Source: Micromonospora sp. CPCC 205371 (GTDB lineage Bacteria; Actinomycetota; Actinomycetes; Mycobacteriales; Micromonosporaceae). From it: DNA of 42,667 nt. How positions within the stretch are numbered: the stretch's first letter is position 1; the number at the start of each line of letters is the position of its first letter. The DNA is taken from contig NZ_JAIBNX010000050.1 in the NCBI RefSeq assembly GCF_026130045.1, forward strand, positions 1 to 42,667, given 5' to 3'. Below are positions 7,790 through 17,164 of this stretch, one piece after another. The notes beneath the pieces were generated by a model. It saw nothing but the letters and a program-made list of their open reading frames with translations, was not told where the DNA came from and made no database searches. The translations under genes and the position numbers were made by a program.

Positions 7790-9493
7790 TCAGCGTGTGC
7801 GTGGTCCGGACAGGGCGCCGTCGGGCAGACGACGGTAGTGGGATAGGAAGTCGTCCCAGAGCTTGAAGCCGAGGTTCGTGGGCCAGAAGTGGCCGATGTC
7901 GCCGTTGACGGTCCAGCGGTACTCGGCGACGCCGTCGCGGTATATGTCGGTGGTGTATCTTCCGTCGACCTCGACGGTGGGTGGTCCGGCGTTCTTGTTG
8001 ACGGTCTCCCGCCAGAAGAGTTTGGCTGCGGCTTCGCCGGCGGTGCCGCCGGGGTAGTCGGTGGGGACTTCGTTTACGCCGCGGCATTGCCATACCGGCA
8101 GGGGTACGTCGGTGCGCACGATGGGGTTGGTGTAGCTGGCGGCGTTGAGGTGTCCGGAGTAGCAGGGTGCGATGGCGGCGAACAGGTGTGGGTACTGCAC
8201 GGCGAGGCGGTTGGTGAATGCCGCGCCCTGGGAGACGCCAGTGACGATGACGCGGGTGGTGTCCACGGCGAACCGGGTGGTGACGTCGGCCAGGATGCCA
8301 AGGGTTGCGGCCACGTCGGGGTTGGCGGCGTCGATGCTGCCGCTGAAGCCGATGTTGGCTCCCGTCGCCGGTTCGGCTTGGGGGTATACGACGATGAAGC
8401 CGCGCGTCTCGGCGACCTCGTGCCATCCGGTCTGCTGGGCCATGTAACGGCCTGATCCGTTGCGGCCGTGGAAGGCCAGGACCAGGGGCATGGTTCGGCC
8501 GTGCGCGGTCAGCTTGCGGTAGTTGCTGGGCAGGTACACCAGCCAGCGACGGGTCTGGCCGGCGAGCGTGGCGGTGTATTCGGTGAGCCGCATCTGCTTG
8601 GCGGTCCGGAACGGCACGAGGTGTCCGTTGACGGAGTCTTGGTCGGTGAAGCGCAGGGTGGGGTGGAACATGTCGCGCCAGATCGCCCGGGCCACGCTGA
8701 CGCCGCCGAGGGTGGACGGGTGGCGCAGGTGGGAGACGCGGACCTGCGCGAGGGGGTTGGTGGGGTTGCGGTAGACGGTGGTGTCGAAGTCGCGTCCGCC
8801 CTCGTGCCGGGCTCGGCTGCTGACGCCGTTGGCGCGCTTCCAGTATTCGACCTGCCGGTGCTCGTCGGCGGTGGGCCGGCGGCCAGTGATGAACGTCCAG
8901 CTCGCCATCGTGGTGGTCCGCAGCCGCGCGCTCGCGGACTGATAGAAGTCGGCTGGCGCGCCACCGGTGAGGCTGGCGACGGCGACGTACCGGGGTGAGT
9001 TGATCGCGGCGACCTCGTTGGCGACCGCGGCGCCCGCACCTTCGCCGACCAGGTACGTGTTGACGGCGCTGCCTTGGTAGGCGCCCCGGACCGCGTCGGT
9101 GACCGCGGTGACGAAGCCGATGTCGTCGGTCCGGCCTGCGTCCAGGTTGGTGTTCCAGGAGCCGTTCAGCGCGCTGGGAAAGGCAGCGATGAAGCCTTCC
9201 TCCTCGGCCATATTGGTCCACTGTGTACGAAGCGCGTGGTCGCGTGCGGTCTCGCCGTCGGCGTGCAGGATCACCACGATCGGGTTGTTCTTGGGATCGG
9301 CGACCCGGTAGGCGGGTTGGTCGCTGGGGACGTACAGGGCGTACTGCCGGGTCACGCCGTCGACCACCAGCGTCTGGTCCAGCAGCGGCTGCAGGGCCGG
9401 CTCGGCGGGACGCGCGTACGCGGTCGCGGGCGCCGCGACGGTGAATCCGGTTAGACAGGCGATGGCCGCCGCGGCTGCCTGTAGTCGCTTCAT
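7790..9493 (-). CDS. Secreted twin-domain LpqC/PHB-depolymerase-like esterase
   Basis: A 567-residue protein with a signal peptide (about 1-27, ending ATAYA) and two alpha/beta-hydrolase halves of the LpqC/polyhydroxybutyrate-depolymerase type. The second half (about 300-567) keeps the nucleophile elbow GVSQG with Ser421, an HGRNGSG oxyanion-type loop and a C-terminal GDIGHFWP histidine. The first half (about 35-290) keeps the fold and the DDIGFVTAV helix motif. Its elbow reads GEGAG, with Gly152 where the Ser should be, so it is probably inactive. The likely role is de-esterifying plant polymers (acetyl or feruloyl esters), inferred from the neighbours. Its start overlaps the mannonate dehydratase-like gene by four bases (ATGA). 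Confidence 0.82.
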   Translation of the reverse strand: MKRLQAAAAAIACLTGFTVAAPATAYARPAEPALQPLLDQTLVVDGVTRQYALYVPSDQPAYRVADPKNNPIVVILHADGETARDHALRTQWTNMAEEEGFIAAFPSALNGSWNTNLDAGRTDDIGFVTAVTDAVRGAYQGSAVNTYLVGEGAGAAVANEVAAINSPRYVAVASLTGGAPADFYQSASARLRTTTMASWTFITGRRPTADEHRQVEYWKRANGVSSRARHEGGRDFDTTVYRNPTNPLAQVRVSHLRHPSTLGGVSVARAIWRDMFHPTLRFTDQDSVNGHLVPFRTAKQMRLTEYTATLAGQTRRWLVYLPSNYRKLTAHGRTMPLVLAFHGRNGSGRYMAQQTGWHEVAETRGFIVVYPQAEPATGANIGFSGSIDAANPDVAATLGILADVTTRFAVDTTRVIVTGVSQGAAFTNRLAVQYPHLFAAIAPCYSGHLNAASYTNPIVRTDVPLPVWQCRGVNEVPTDYPGGTAGEAAAKLFWRETVNKNAGPPTVEVDGRYTTDIYRDGVAEYRWTVNGDIGHFWPTNLGFKLWDDFLSHYRRLPDGALSGPRTR

Positions 9494-10644
9494 CGGGACG
9501 CCTCGACGGCCTGCATCAAGGCGCGCAGGTAGCCGTAGCCGTGGGCGTAGGCCTGCTTGCTGCCCGGATCGTCGGGGTGGTCGGGAACGTGGTCCGGGTC
9601 GACGTTGTAGGAGTAATCCTCCTCGGCCAGGATGCGGATGATCCGGGCGTGGTCGATGTCGCCCTCGTCTGGCCAGACCTCCATGAAGTCGTCGCGCCGT
9701 CCGATGATGTTTCGCAGGTGGATGTTGAACACGCGCTTGGTGCGGGCCAGCCGCCGCACGATGTCGTAGATTTCGCGTGGTGGGTCCCAGAGCATCTCGG
9801 CGAGCGTGCCGACGCAGAGGTTGAGCCCGTGGTAGGGGCTCTTGTGCAGTGACAGGAATGTGAACAGGCCCTTGCCGCCAGGGACGCTCAGGACGTTGGT
9901 GATGCCGCGGTAGCCGCCGGGCGGAGTCCCCGGATCTTGCGGGTGGCAGGCCGCGCGCACCTTGAACTGGTGGGCCACGGGCATCACGCGCTGGACGAAG
10001 TAGTCGATGCGTTCCCAGAAGGTGTCCGCGTCCACGACGCCGGCGCGGGTCAGCGGCTCATCGCGGGGCAGGTCGGCGGCGCGGAACTGTCCGTACACCG
10101 AGCCGCCGCGGCCGGGCACCTCGCCGGTGCGCAGCACGCCGAGCAGGCTCATGTTGTATTTGAAGCCGGGTACGCCGGCGATCGCGCAGGCCTCGATCAT
10201 CTTGTGGATGTCGTCGATGTCCCGGTCGCGCTCGGGGCTCTTGCCGAGCATGATCGCCGGTCGGGGGTCGCGGTCGATGTGTGACGAGGTGAGCAGCGGC
10301 AGGGCCACCATGTCCAGGGTGACGCCGTTCTGCTCGGCGAACTCGCGGGTCTGCTCGACCTCCGACGGCAGCCAGTAGCCGCGGCCCTCGGCGAGCGGGG
10401 GCGCGGGCGGGTAGCCCACCCAGTGCGTCACGCCGTGCCTGGTGAACTCCTGCAGTACCGCTGCGGTTGCCGCTCTGCGCTGTGTGCCGACGTGCATCTT
10501 GAGCTTGCGGTGCGGTCGGTGCCGTTCGCCACCTGAGGCGTGAGCCGGCGACGCGGGACTTCCCAGTAGCGCCCCCGCCCCCGCGATGGCCGCGGCCGCC
10601 CCGCCTCGTTGGATGAATGCTCTGCGATCGATCGACTGACCCAT
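9490..10644 (-). CDS. Tat-exported mannonate dehydratase (UxuA)-like protein
   Basis: A 384-residue TIM-barrel protein resembling D-mannonate dehydratase, which makes 2-keto-3-deoxygluconate. UxuA-like landmarks appear in order: ACHPQDPGTPP (metal-site His), LNLCVGTLAEM, FNIHLRNI, WPDEGDIDHARIIRIL and DPDHVPDH. It begins with a clear twin-arginine signal (SIDRRAFIQRGG, then an alanine-rich core ending PAHASGG). This is unusual because UxuA normally works in the cytosol. It is the first gene of the leftward pair with the esterase, and the 90-base module at 10711-10800 lies upstream. It could instead be a secreted sugar-acid isomerase or epimerase. The family is fairly sure, the exact reaction is not. 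Confidence 0.75.
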   Translation of the reverse strand: MGQSIDRRAFIQRGGAAAAIAGAGALLGSPASPAHASGGERHRPHRKLKMHVGTQRRAATAAVLQEFTRHGVTHWVGYPPAPPLAEGRGYWLPSEVEQTREFAEQNGVTLDMVALPLLTSSHIDRDPRPAIMLGKSPERDRDIDDIHKMIEACAIAGVPGFKYNMSLLGVLRTGEVPGRGGSVYGQFRAADLPRDEPLTRAGVVDADTFWERIDYFVQRVMPVAHQFKVRAACHPQDPGTPPGGYRGITNVLSVPGGKGLFTFLSLHKSPYHGLNLCVGTLAEMLWDPPREIYDIVRRLARTKRVFNIHLRNIIGRRDDFMEVWPDEGDIDHARIIRILAEEDYSYNVDPDHVPDHPDDPGSKQAYAHGYGYLRALMQAVEASR

Positions 10645-10710
10645 GGGACCCTCCTGAAGAAAGCGGGATCATTCGGACATGCGAGGGCGCGGCCGTAACA
10701 CGTCCGGACG

Positions 10711-10800
10711 TCGTTTCGATGTGGTGACGGGAACGTTAAGCACCGTTAGCCATGCTGATCCAACACAGCTTTGGCATCGTCCGATACCTTTTCGGCATCT
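10711..10800 (-). promoter_or_regulatory. Regulatory module, left copy (LysR target, uxuA-like promoter)
   Basis: Read on the minus strand these 90 bases align without gaps to the plus strand at 11704-11793, with 74 identities. The block contains GATGCC-N5-GGTATC, then GGTATC-N4-GATGCC (overlapping dyads resembling a LysR-type site), a TTGGAT -35-like hexamer and TTAACG about 18 bases later. It lies between the LysR stop and the uxuA-like start and points at the uxuA-like gene. Confidence 0.75.
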
Positions 10801-10806
10801 GGCCGT

Positions 10807-11688
10807 CTACGCCGCGACCCGCTCCAGGAGGGCCGCCAGCGCTGGGTTTTCGTTGGTGGTCCGCCAGACGCAGTGCAGGGTGACGGTGTCTTCCTCGACG
10901 TCCTCGACGTCGAGGAACGTGAGGTTCTCCAGCCGAAGGGCCGAGGCCGAGCGCGGCACGAGGGCTACGCCCAGGCCGGCGTTCACGACGGCCAGCACGG
11001 TGTGGACCTGGCTGATGTGCTGTACGTAGTGGGGCGTCACGCGGGCCTGGTGGAAGGCCGCGACAACCAGTTCGTAGAAGTACCACGCCTCCGACGGTGA
11101 GTAGGTCACCACATCGTGCTCGGCGAGGTCGGCGAGGCGGGGTGGACGGCCGAGGGCGGTGAGCGGGTGCCCACGGGGAGCGGCGAGGACGAGCGAGTCG
11201 GTGTGGACCAGCCGAGAGGTGAGCACCTCGGACCGGGGGACCTGGCGTACCAGCCCGACCTCGATCTCGCCGGCCAGGATGGCGTCGAGCTGGGCGTGGG
11301 TGACCATCTCGTGCAGCACGAGGTCGACCTCGGGCAAGTGCTCCGCGGCAACGGCGATCCAGTGCCCGAGCACGGTAAGCGCCGACACGGCGGTGAAACC
11401 GATCCGGATCGATCCGGCCGTGCCGGCCGCGACGCGGCGGGCGAGCAGCGGAGCGGTGGCGGCGAGGTCGAGCACCCGCCGGGCCTCGTCGAGGAAGACG
11501 CGTCCGGCCGGAGTGAGCGTCACGCCAGTGGGGGTGCGCTCGAAAAGAACGATGCCGATGCTGTGTTCGAGCCGCTGCACCTGGCGGCTCAGCGGCGGCT
11601 GGGTCATCTGTAGCCGGGCTGCGGCCCGGCCGACGTGGCCTTCCTCGGCGACCGCCACGAAGCCCCGTAGCTGATCGAGGGTGTACAT
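10807..11688 (-). CDS. LysR-family regulator of the aldarate cluster
   Basis: A 293-residue LysR-type transcription factor. The N-terminal winged helix-turn-helix reads MYTLDQLRGFVAVAEEGHVG, then AAARLQMTQPPLSRQVQRLE and FERTPTGVTLTPAG. The effector domain follows from about residue 90 (GSIRIGFTAVSAL; VGLVRQVP; LVLAAPRGHPL). The ATG at 11688 is used because earlier in-frame starts lie before the family N-terminus. The gene sits between two outward-pointing copies of one regulatory module. It therefore probably controls both the leftward uxuA-like/esterase pair and the rightward aldarate operon, and itself through the right copy just upstream. The inducer is probably an aldarate or keto-deoxy sugar acid (inference). 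Confidence 0.9.
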   Translation of the reverse strand: MYTLDQLRGFVAVAEEGHVGRAAARLQMTQPPLSRQVQRLEHSIGIVLFERTPTGVTLTPAGRVFLDEARRVLDLAATAPLLARRVAAGTAGSIRIGFTAVSALTVLGHWIAVAAEHLPEVDLVLHEMVTHAQLDAILAGEIEVGLVRQVPRSEVLTSRLVHTDSLVLAAPRGHPLTALGRPPRLADLAEHDVVTYSPSEAWYFYELVVAAFHQARVTPHYVQHISQVHTVLAVVNAGLGVALVPRSASALRLENLTFLDVEDVEEDTVTLHCVWRTTNENPALAALLERVAA

Positions 11689-11703
11689 CGATCCTCCCAC
11701 GCA

Positions 11704-11793
11704 CGATGCCGAAAAGGTATCAGGCGATGCCAAATCTGTGTTGGATCGGTATGGCGTTGCCTGCTTAACGTACCGGTCACCTCATCGAAACGG
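11704..11793 (+). promoter_or_regulatory. Regulatory module, right copy (aldarate operon promoter)
   Basis: This is the inverted partner of 10711-10800, with 74 of 90 bases identical. It carries GATGCC at 11705, GGTATC, a second GATGCC, TTGGAT and TTAACG. The most diverged block is six bases between TTGGATC and TGCTTAACG, as expected of a promoter spacer. It ends 11 bases before the kdgD start and begins 15 bases upstream of the LysR start on the other strand, so it can serve both divergent genes. Confidence 0.75.
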
Positions 11794-11804
11794 AGTTTGA
11801 AGTC

Positions 11805-12719
11805 ATGACGCGTTACGCCCCGGAGGAGATTCAGCAGGTGCTGGGCGGCGGGCTGTTGTCGTTCCCGGTCACCCACTTCACCGCCGAGCTGGACTTCGAC
11901 GAGGCTGCGTACCGGGACAACCTGGGATGGCTGTCGTCGCATCCGGCGGCGGGGCTGTTCGTCGCAGGCGGCACCGGTGAGTTCTTCTCGCTGACGACTG
12001 GTGAGGTCGGGCGGGTGGTGCGGGCGGCGGTGCGGGAGACCGCCAGGGCAGTCCCGATCATCGCCCCAGCCGGATACGGGACGGCGCAGGCGGTGGAGAT
12101 GGCCCGCGACGCCGAGGCGGCCGGCGCGGACGCGGTCCTGCTGTTCCCGCCGTACCTGACCGAGATGAGTCAGGACGGTCTGGCCATGCACGTCGAGGCG
12201 GTCTGCGCGGCCACGTCGCTGGGCGTGATCGTCTACCACCGGGCCAACGCGGCATTCACGGTGTCGACCGTCGATAGACTCGTCCGGACTTGCCCTAATT
12301 TTGTGGGCTTCAAGGACGGGGTGGGCGACATCGAGCTGATGACCCGCTTGTACGCGACGGTGGGTGATCGGCTGCTCTACATCGGTGGCTTGCCCACAGC
12401 CGAGACGTTCGCGCTGCCGTATTTGGAGCTCGGCGTGACGACGTACTCCTCGGCGATCTTCAACTTCGTGCCGAAGTTCGCGCTCGGGTTCTACGACGCC
12501 GTGCGGGCCGGTGACCGGGTCGGCGTCTACGGCCGGCTCAACGAGTTCGTGCTGCCGCTGGTGGAGATCAGGAACCGCCGGCCCGGCTACGCGGTGTCGA
12601 TCGTCAAGGCCGGCATGCGGGCGATCGGCCGTCCGGCCGGCCCGGTCCGCCCGCCGCTGACCGACCTGACCGACGACGAGATGATCAAGCTGACCACCCT
12701 CATCGAGAAGCTGGGGTAA
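11805..12719 (+). CDS. kdgD: 5-dehydro-4-deoxyglucarate dehydratase (KdgD)
   Basis: A 304-residue DHDPS-family aldolase-fold enzyme. It dehydrates and decarboxylates 5-keto-4-deoxyglucarate to 2-oxoglutarate semialdehyde in the cytosol. The family signature [11 protein letters not shown] lies near residue 54, and the Schiff-base lysine is in [10 protein letters not shown] (about residue 170). IVYHRANA and the C-terminal [12 protein letters not shown] and [11 protein letters not shown] are typical of KdgD rather than DapA. It is the first gene of the rightward operon, with a GGAG ribosome site about 10 bases before the start. The next gene follows after 4 bases, and encodes the enzyme that uses its product. 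Confidence 0.92.
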   Translation: MTRYAPEEIQQVLGGGLLSFPVTHFTAELDFDEAAYRDNLGWLSSHPAAGLFVAGGTGEFFSLTTGEVGRVVRAAVRETARAVPIIAPAGYGTAQAVEMARDAEAAGADAVLLFPPYLTEMSQDGLAMHVEAVCAATSLGVIVYHRANAAFTVSTVDRLVRTCPNFVGFKDGVGDIELMTRLYATVGDRLLYIGGLPTAETFALPYLELGVTTYSSAIFNFVPKFALGFYDAVRAGDRVGVYGRLNEFVLPLVEIRNRRPGYAVSIVKAGMRAIGRPAGPVRPPLTDLTDDEMIKLTTLIEKLG

Positions 12720-12723
12720 GGCA

Positions 12724-14307
12724 ATGACGGTCCTGACCGGGGCGATGCTGATCGGCGGCAGCGAGGTCCGCGGTGGCAAAGGTGAGGTCCGCGCCGTCGA
12801 CCCGCGCACCGGGCAAGCGCTGGAACCGGTGTACGGGCTGGGCGGCGCCGACGAGGTCGACCACGCCGCCGAGCTGGCCTGGGCCGCGTTCGCTGGCTAC
12901 CGCGACACCGACCTCCAGCGCCGGGCCGCCTTCCTGGACACGATCGCAGCCAACGTCGAGGCGCTCGGCGACGTTCTCGTCGACCGTGTCGTCGCCGAGA
13001 CCGGACTGCCGCGGGCCCGGGTCGAGTCCGAGCGGGCCCGCACGTGCGCCCAGCTGCGGCTGTTCGCCGAGGTCGTCCGCGAAGGCAGCTGGCTCGGCGT
13101 TCGCGTCGACCCGGCCCGACCCGAGCGGACGCCGTTGCCGCGGCCCGACATCCGCCAGCGGCGCATCCCCCTCGGCCCGGTCGCGGTCTTCGGCGCGAGC
13201 AACTTCCCGCTCGCCTTCTCGGTGGCCGGCGGCGACACCGCCTCGGCGCTCGCAGCCGGCGCGCCCGTGATCGTCAAGGCGCACAGCGCCCATCCCGGAA
13301 CGTCGGAGCTGGTCGGACGCGCGGTCCAGGCCGCGGTGCGGCAGCACGGTCTGCCCGAGGGCACGTTCTCGCTGCTGTTCGGCGACGGCCCCGGACTCGG
13401 CACCGACCTGGTCACCCATCCGCTTGTACGGGCGGTCGGGTTCACCGGCTCGCGTACCGGCGGACTGGCCCTCGTGGCGGCGGCTGCCGCGCGCCCGCGG
13501 CCCATCCCGGTCTACGCCGAGATGTCCAGCGTCAACCCGGTCTTCGTGCTGCCGGCAGCCTTGGCCGCGCGTGGTCCGGCGCTCGGCGCGGCGCTGATCG
13601 GCTCCGTCACCACCGGCGTCGGCCAGCTCTGCACCAGCCCCGGGCTGATCTTCGTGCCCGAGGGGGAGGGCTTTACGGAGTTCCTCGACGCGGCCGCCGC
13701 CGCTGTACGGGCGTTCCCGGCCGCGCCGATGCTGACCGCCGGCATCCACGCCGCGTTCACCGCTGGAGTGCAACGGCTTTCGACCGCCGACGGCGTCACC
13801 ATGGCCGCACGCGGCGATGACGACGACGCGATCGCCTCGGCCGGCCGCGCCGGCCTGTTCGTGACCGACGGCGCCGCGTTCCTGGAGAACCCGGCACTGC
13901 ACGAGGAGGTCTTCGGGGCGGTTGCGTTGGTGGTTCGCGTCGCGTCCGACGACCAACTCGGCGAGATCGTCGAACGCCTGGAGGGTCAGCTCACCGCTAC
14001 CGTGCACGCCGCGCCCGGCGACCGCGAGCGGGCGCGGCGGTTGCTGCCGTCGCTGGAGCTGATCGCCGGCCGGATCGTCTTCAACGGCTGGCCGACCGGC
14101 GTCGAGGTCGGGCACGCCATGGTCCACGGTGGACCGTTTCCCGCCACCTCCGACTCCCGCACCACGTCGGTGGGCACGCTCGCGATCGAACGCTTCCTGC
14201 GGCCGGTCAGCTACCAGGACGTGCCCGCCGACCTACTGCCCCAGGCCCTGGCCGACGACAACCCGCTCGGGCTGTGGCGGCGCGTCGACGGCCGGCTCGA
14301 AAGGTGA
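12724..14307 (+). CDS. 2-oxoglutarate semialdehyde dehydrogenase (KGSADH)
   Basis: A 527-residue NADP-type aldehyde dehydrogenase that would oxidise 2-oxoglutarate semialdehyde to 2-oxoglutarate, the last step of the aldarate route. The catalytic Cys303 lies in GQLCTSPG and the general-base Glu266 in [12 protein letters not shown]. The oxyanion Asn is in [10 protein letters not shown], and the cofactor Lys in [14 protein letters not shown]. The C-terminus carries [20 protein letters not shown]-type residues seen in this subfamily. The reading [11 protein letters not shown], with no Lys/Arg after Cys, separates it from generic semialdehyde dehydrogenases. Its stop overlaps the GTG start of the glucarate dehydratase. 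Confidence 0.9.
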   Translation: MTVLTGAMLIGGSEVRGGKGEVRAVDPRTGQALEPVYGLGGADEVDHAAELAWAAFAGYRDTDLQRRAAFLDTIAANVEALGDVLVDRVVAETGLPRARVESERARTCAQLRLFAEVVREGSWLGVRVDPARPERTPLPRPDIRQRRIPLGPVAVFGASNFPLAFSVAGGDTASALAAGAPVIVKAHSAHPGTSELVGRAVQAAVRQHGLPEGTFSLLFGDGPGLGTDLVTHPLVRAVGFTGSRTGGLALVAAAAARPRPIPVYAEMSSVNPVFVLPAALAARGPALGAALIGSVTTGVGQLCTSPGLIFVPEGEGFTEFLDAAAAAVRAFPAAPMLTAGIHAAFTAGVQRLSTADGVTMAARGDDDDAIASAGRAGLFVTDGAAFLENPALHEEVFGAVALVVRVASDDQLGEIVERLEGQLTATVHAAPGDRERARRLLPSLELIAGRIVFNGWPTGVEVGHAMVHGGPFPATSDSRTTSVGTLAIERFLRPVSYQDVPADLLPQALADDNPLGLWRRVDGRLER

Positions 14308-15668
14308 CCGCCGTGATCGCTGACAACGCCGTACCGGTTGTGACGGACATGCGGGTAGTGCCGGTCGCCGGCCACGACTCGATGCTGCTCAACCTCAGCG
14401 GCGCGCACGGCCCGTTCTTCACCCGCAACCTCGTCATCCTCACCGACGCGACCGGGCAGGTCGGGGTCGGCGAGGTGCCGGGCGGCGATGCCATCACCCA
14501 GACCCTGCGGGAGGCGCGGGACCTCGTGGTCGGGCAACCGATCGCGCGGTACCACGCCGTCCTCGGCGCCGTGCGGCGCCGGTTCGCCGACCGCGACGCG
14601 GGCGGCCGTGGCCGGCAGACGTACGACCAGCGCACGACCGTGCACGCCGTCACCGCCCTGGAAGCGGCACTGTTGGACCTGCTCGGGCAGTTCCTGCAGG
14701 TGCCGGTGGCCGCGCTGCTCGGGGACGGGCAGCAGCGCACCACCGTCCCGACCCTTGGCTACCTGTTCTTCGTCGGCGACCGGAACAAGACCGACCTGCC
14801 GTACCGCGGCGAGCCGGACGCGACCGACCCATGGCTACGGCTGCGCCACGAGCCGGCCCTCACCGCCGATGCGATCGTCGCCCAGGCGGAGGCCGCCCAG
14901 GCCCGGTACGGCTTTCGCGACTTCAAGCTCAAAGGTGGCGTGCTGCCCGGACCGCTTGAGGTCGAGGCGGTCACCGCGTTGGCCGCCCGGTTCCCGCAAG
15001 CCCGCATCACGCTCGACCCCAACGGCGGCTGGCCGCTGAGGGACGCGATCGCGCTATGCCGGGACCTGGGCGGCGTGCTCGCGTACGCCGAAGACCCGTG
15101 CGGCGCCGAGGGCGGCTACTCCGCCCGCGAGGTGATGGCCGAATTCCGGCGCGCCACCGGGCTGCGTACCGCCACCAACATGATCGCCACGGACTGGCGC
15201 GAGTTGGCCCACGCCGTACGCGCCAACGCCATCGACATCCCCTTGGCCGACCCACACTTTTGGACGATGAACGGGTCGGTACGCGTCGCCCAACTTTGCC
15301 AGGCGTGGGGACTGACCTGGGGATCGCACTCCAACAACCATTTCGACGTGTCGCTGGCCATGTTCACCCACGTCGCGGCCGCCGCGCCGGGTGACATCAC
15401 GGCCATCGACACGCACTGGATCTGGCAGGACGGTCAGCGGCTCACCAAGCAGCCGTTGACCATCGCCGACGGCGTCATCAAGGTCCCGACCGCGCCGGGG
15501 CTCGGAGTCGAGCTCGACCTCGAACAGGTCGAGGCGGCGCACGAACTGTATCTGAAGCAGGGACTCGGCGGACGTGACGACGCCGTGGCCATGCAGTACC
15601 TCATTCCCAATTGGACGTTCGATCCCCAGCGACCCTGCCTCTCCGCTCTCTACAAGGAGTCGTCATGA
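14304..15668 (+). CDS. gudD: Glucarate dehydratase
   Basis: A 454-residue enolase-superfamily enzyme that dehydrates D-glucarate to 5-keto-4-deoxyglucarate with Mg2+. The catalytic lysine pair is in [10 protein letters not shown] (about residues 208 and 210). Metal ligands appear in [14 protein letters not shown] and TNMIATDW, and the catalytic His in [17 protein letters not shown]. The N-terminal capping domain includes [10 protein letters not shown] and [18 protein letters not shown]. The GTG at 14304 overlaps the previous stop (GTGA) and gives the usual family length. An upstream ATG at 14274 would run into that gene. The stop overlaps the tctC start (ATGA). Confidence 0.94.
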   Translation: MTAVIADNAVPVVTDMRVVPVAGHDSMLLNLSGAHGPFFTRNLVILTDATGQVGVGEVPGGDAITQTLREARDLVVGQPIARYHAVLGAVRRRFADRDAGGRGRQTYDQRTTVHAVTALEAALLDLLGQFLQVPVAALLGDGQQRTTVPTLGYLFFVGDRNKTDLPYRGEPDATDPWLRLRHEPALTADAIVAQAEAAQARYGFRDFKLKGGVLPGPLEVEAVTALAARFPQARITLDPNGGWPLRDAIALCRDLGGVLAYAEDPCGAEGGYSAREVMAEFRRATGLRTATNMIATDWRELAHAVRANAIDIPLADPHFWTMNGSVRVAQLCQAWGLTWGSHSNNHFDVSLAMFTHVAAAAPGDITAIDTHWIWQDGQRLTKQPLTIADGVIKVPTAPGLGVELDLEQVEAAHELYLKQGLGGRDDAVAMQYLIPNWTFDPQRPCLSALYKESS

Positions 15669-16660
15669 GTGAGTCCTTTGCCCGTCGGCGCGTCCTGGCC
15701 GTCCTCGCCGCGGCCGCCGTGCTGCCTGTCGCCGCCTGCGGTGGCGTCAAGGGCGGCAGCGACGACGCCGGCAGCGACTACCCCACCCGGGCCGTCAACT
15801 TCACCGTCCCGTTCGCGGCCGGCGGCAGCGGCGACCTGATCAGCCGGGCCGTCGCGAAGGCGGCCGAGAAGCCCCTCGGGCAGTCGATCGTCATCGCCAA
15901 CAAGCCCGGCGCCAACGGCGCGGTCGGCGGCAAGGAGGTGCTGGCTTCGACGCCGGACGGCTACAACATCGCTCTGGCGGTCAAGTCGCTGTTCGCGATC
16001 ACGCCGCTCGTGGTCAACGACCCCACTGCGATCCAGCCCGACAAGATGGAGATCGTGGCCACCCTGGTCCAGGAGGACTACGTCCTGGTCGTCAACGCGG
16101 CCTCGCCGTACAAGACGCTCGAAGAGCTGGTGAAGGCGCCGTCCGTCAAGTACGCGACCGCCGGCGTCGGCACCGGCGGCCAGCTGTCCCAGGCGCTGCT
16201 GTTCAAGGGAGCCGGTACCACGGCGACCGACGTGCCTTTCGACGGCGGCGCGCCCGCGGTTACCGCCCTGCTCGGCAGGCAGGTCGACGCCATGTCCGGT
16301 TCGCTGGCCGAGACGATGGAGCACATCAAGGCCGGCAAGCTGCGCCCGTTGGCCATCTTCTCCACCGAGCGCAGCGAATTCCTGCCCGACGTGCCCACGG
16401 CCAAGGAGAAGGGTTACGACGTCGTGGTCGACCAGCGGCGGTTCATCATCGCGCCGGCCGGCCTGCCCGAGGCCGTCTCCACCAAGCTGGAGCAGTCGTT
16501 CGCCGAGGCGCGCAAGGACCCGGCGTACGAGACGTTCCTGAAGGACAACTACATGGAGCGCTGGGAGGTCTCCGACGAGGAGGCGCGGCAGCACCTGAAG
16601 GACTCCGCCACGGAGTTCGCGACGCTGACGCAGAGGTTCGGCCTCACCTTCAAGTCATGA
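15665..16660 (+). CDS. TctC-type solute-binding lipoprotein
   Basis: A 331-residue extracytoplasmic binding protein of the tripartite tricarboxylate transporter family. The N-terminus is a lipoprotein signal ([23 protein letters not shown]) with the lipid-bearing Cys near residue 25. The mature part has the family landmarks [23 protein letters not shown] and [13 protein letters not shown], and [18 protein letters not shown]. The ATG at 15665 overlaps the gudD stop, and its own stop overlaps tctB. Its place within glucarate genes suggests it captures glucarate, galactarate or a related dicarboxylate (inference). Confidence 0.92.
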   Translation: MSESFARRRVLAVLAAAAVLPVAACGGVKGGSDDAGSDYPTRAVNFTVPFAAGGSGDLISRAVAKAAEKPLGQSIVIANKPGANGAVGGKEVLASTPDGYNIALAVKSLFAITPLVVNDPTAIQPDKMEIVATLVQEDYVLVVNAASPYKTLEELVKAPSVKYATAGVGTGGQLSQALLFKGAGTTATDVPFDGGAPAVTALLGRQVDAMSGSLAETMEHIKAGKLRPLAIFSTERSEFLPDVPTAKEKGYDVVVDQRRFIIAPAGLPEAVSTKLEQSFAEARKDPAYETFLKDNYMERWEVSDEEARQHLKDSATEFATLTQRFGLTFKS

Positions 16661-17163
16661 CAGTCGACCAGTCCGCCCCAGCCGAGGTGTCCGAGCAACC
16701 CGACGAGGACGGGCCCCTTCGCGGGGGTCCGGTCCTCGGCGCCGTCGCCGGCGCGATCCCCGTCGCGCTCGGCTTGGCCACCCTGTGGTACGCCCGGGGC
16801 CTCGGCTTCGGGCGGCTGGGCGACCCGGGACCGGGGCTGTGGCCGAGCATCGTCGCGGTGCTGCTGGTCTTCGCTGGCGCGGTCATCGCGGCCCGGGCCC
16901 GGGTGGCACGCGACACTGAGGCGTTCACCCGGGGCACGGCGGCAGTCGTCATCGGCGCGGCCAGCCTGGCGGTGTACACCTACCTGTTCGAGCTCGTCGG
17001 CTTCGAGATCCCCACGGTGCTGCTGCTGGCGCTGTGGCTGCGGTTCCTGGGCGGCGAGAGCTGGCGCGTCACCGCGGTGATTTCGGTACTGGCGACCGCG
17101 GGCGCCTACGCGTTGTTCATCATCGGGCTCGGCGTACCGCTGCCGCATCTGATCGGGGGCTGA
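16657..17163 (+). CDS. TctB-type small membrane subunit
   Basis: A 168-residue protein with four predicted membrane helices: LGAVAGAIPVALGLATLWYA, WPSIVAVLLVFAGAVIAA, GTAAVVIGAASLAVYTYLFEL with IPTVLLLALWLRFLG, and AVISVLATAGAYALFIIGLGV. This is the layout of the small TctB subunit of tripartite tricarboxylate transporters. The GxGDPGPGLWPS loop is a family feature. It sits between tctC and tctA, with overlap on the left and one base of spacing on the right. Confidence 0.88.
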   Translation: MTVDQSAPAEVSEQPDEDGPLRGGPVLGAVAGAIPVALGLATLWYARGLGFGRLGDPGPGLWPSIVAVLLVFAGAVIAARARVARDTEAFTRGTAAVVIGAASLAVYTYLFELVGFEIPTVLLLALWLRFLGGESWRVTAVISVLATAGAYALFIIGLGVPLPHLIGG

Positions 17164-17164
17164 C

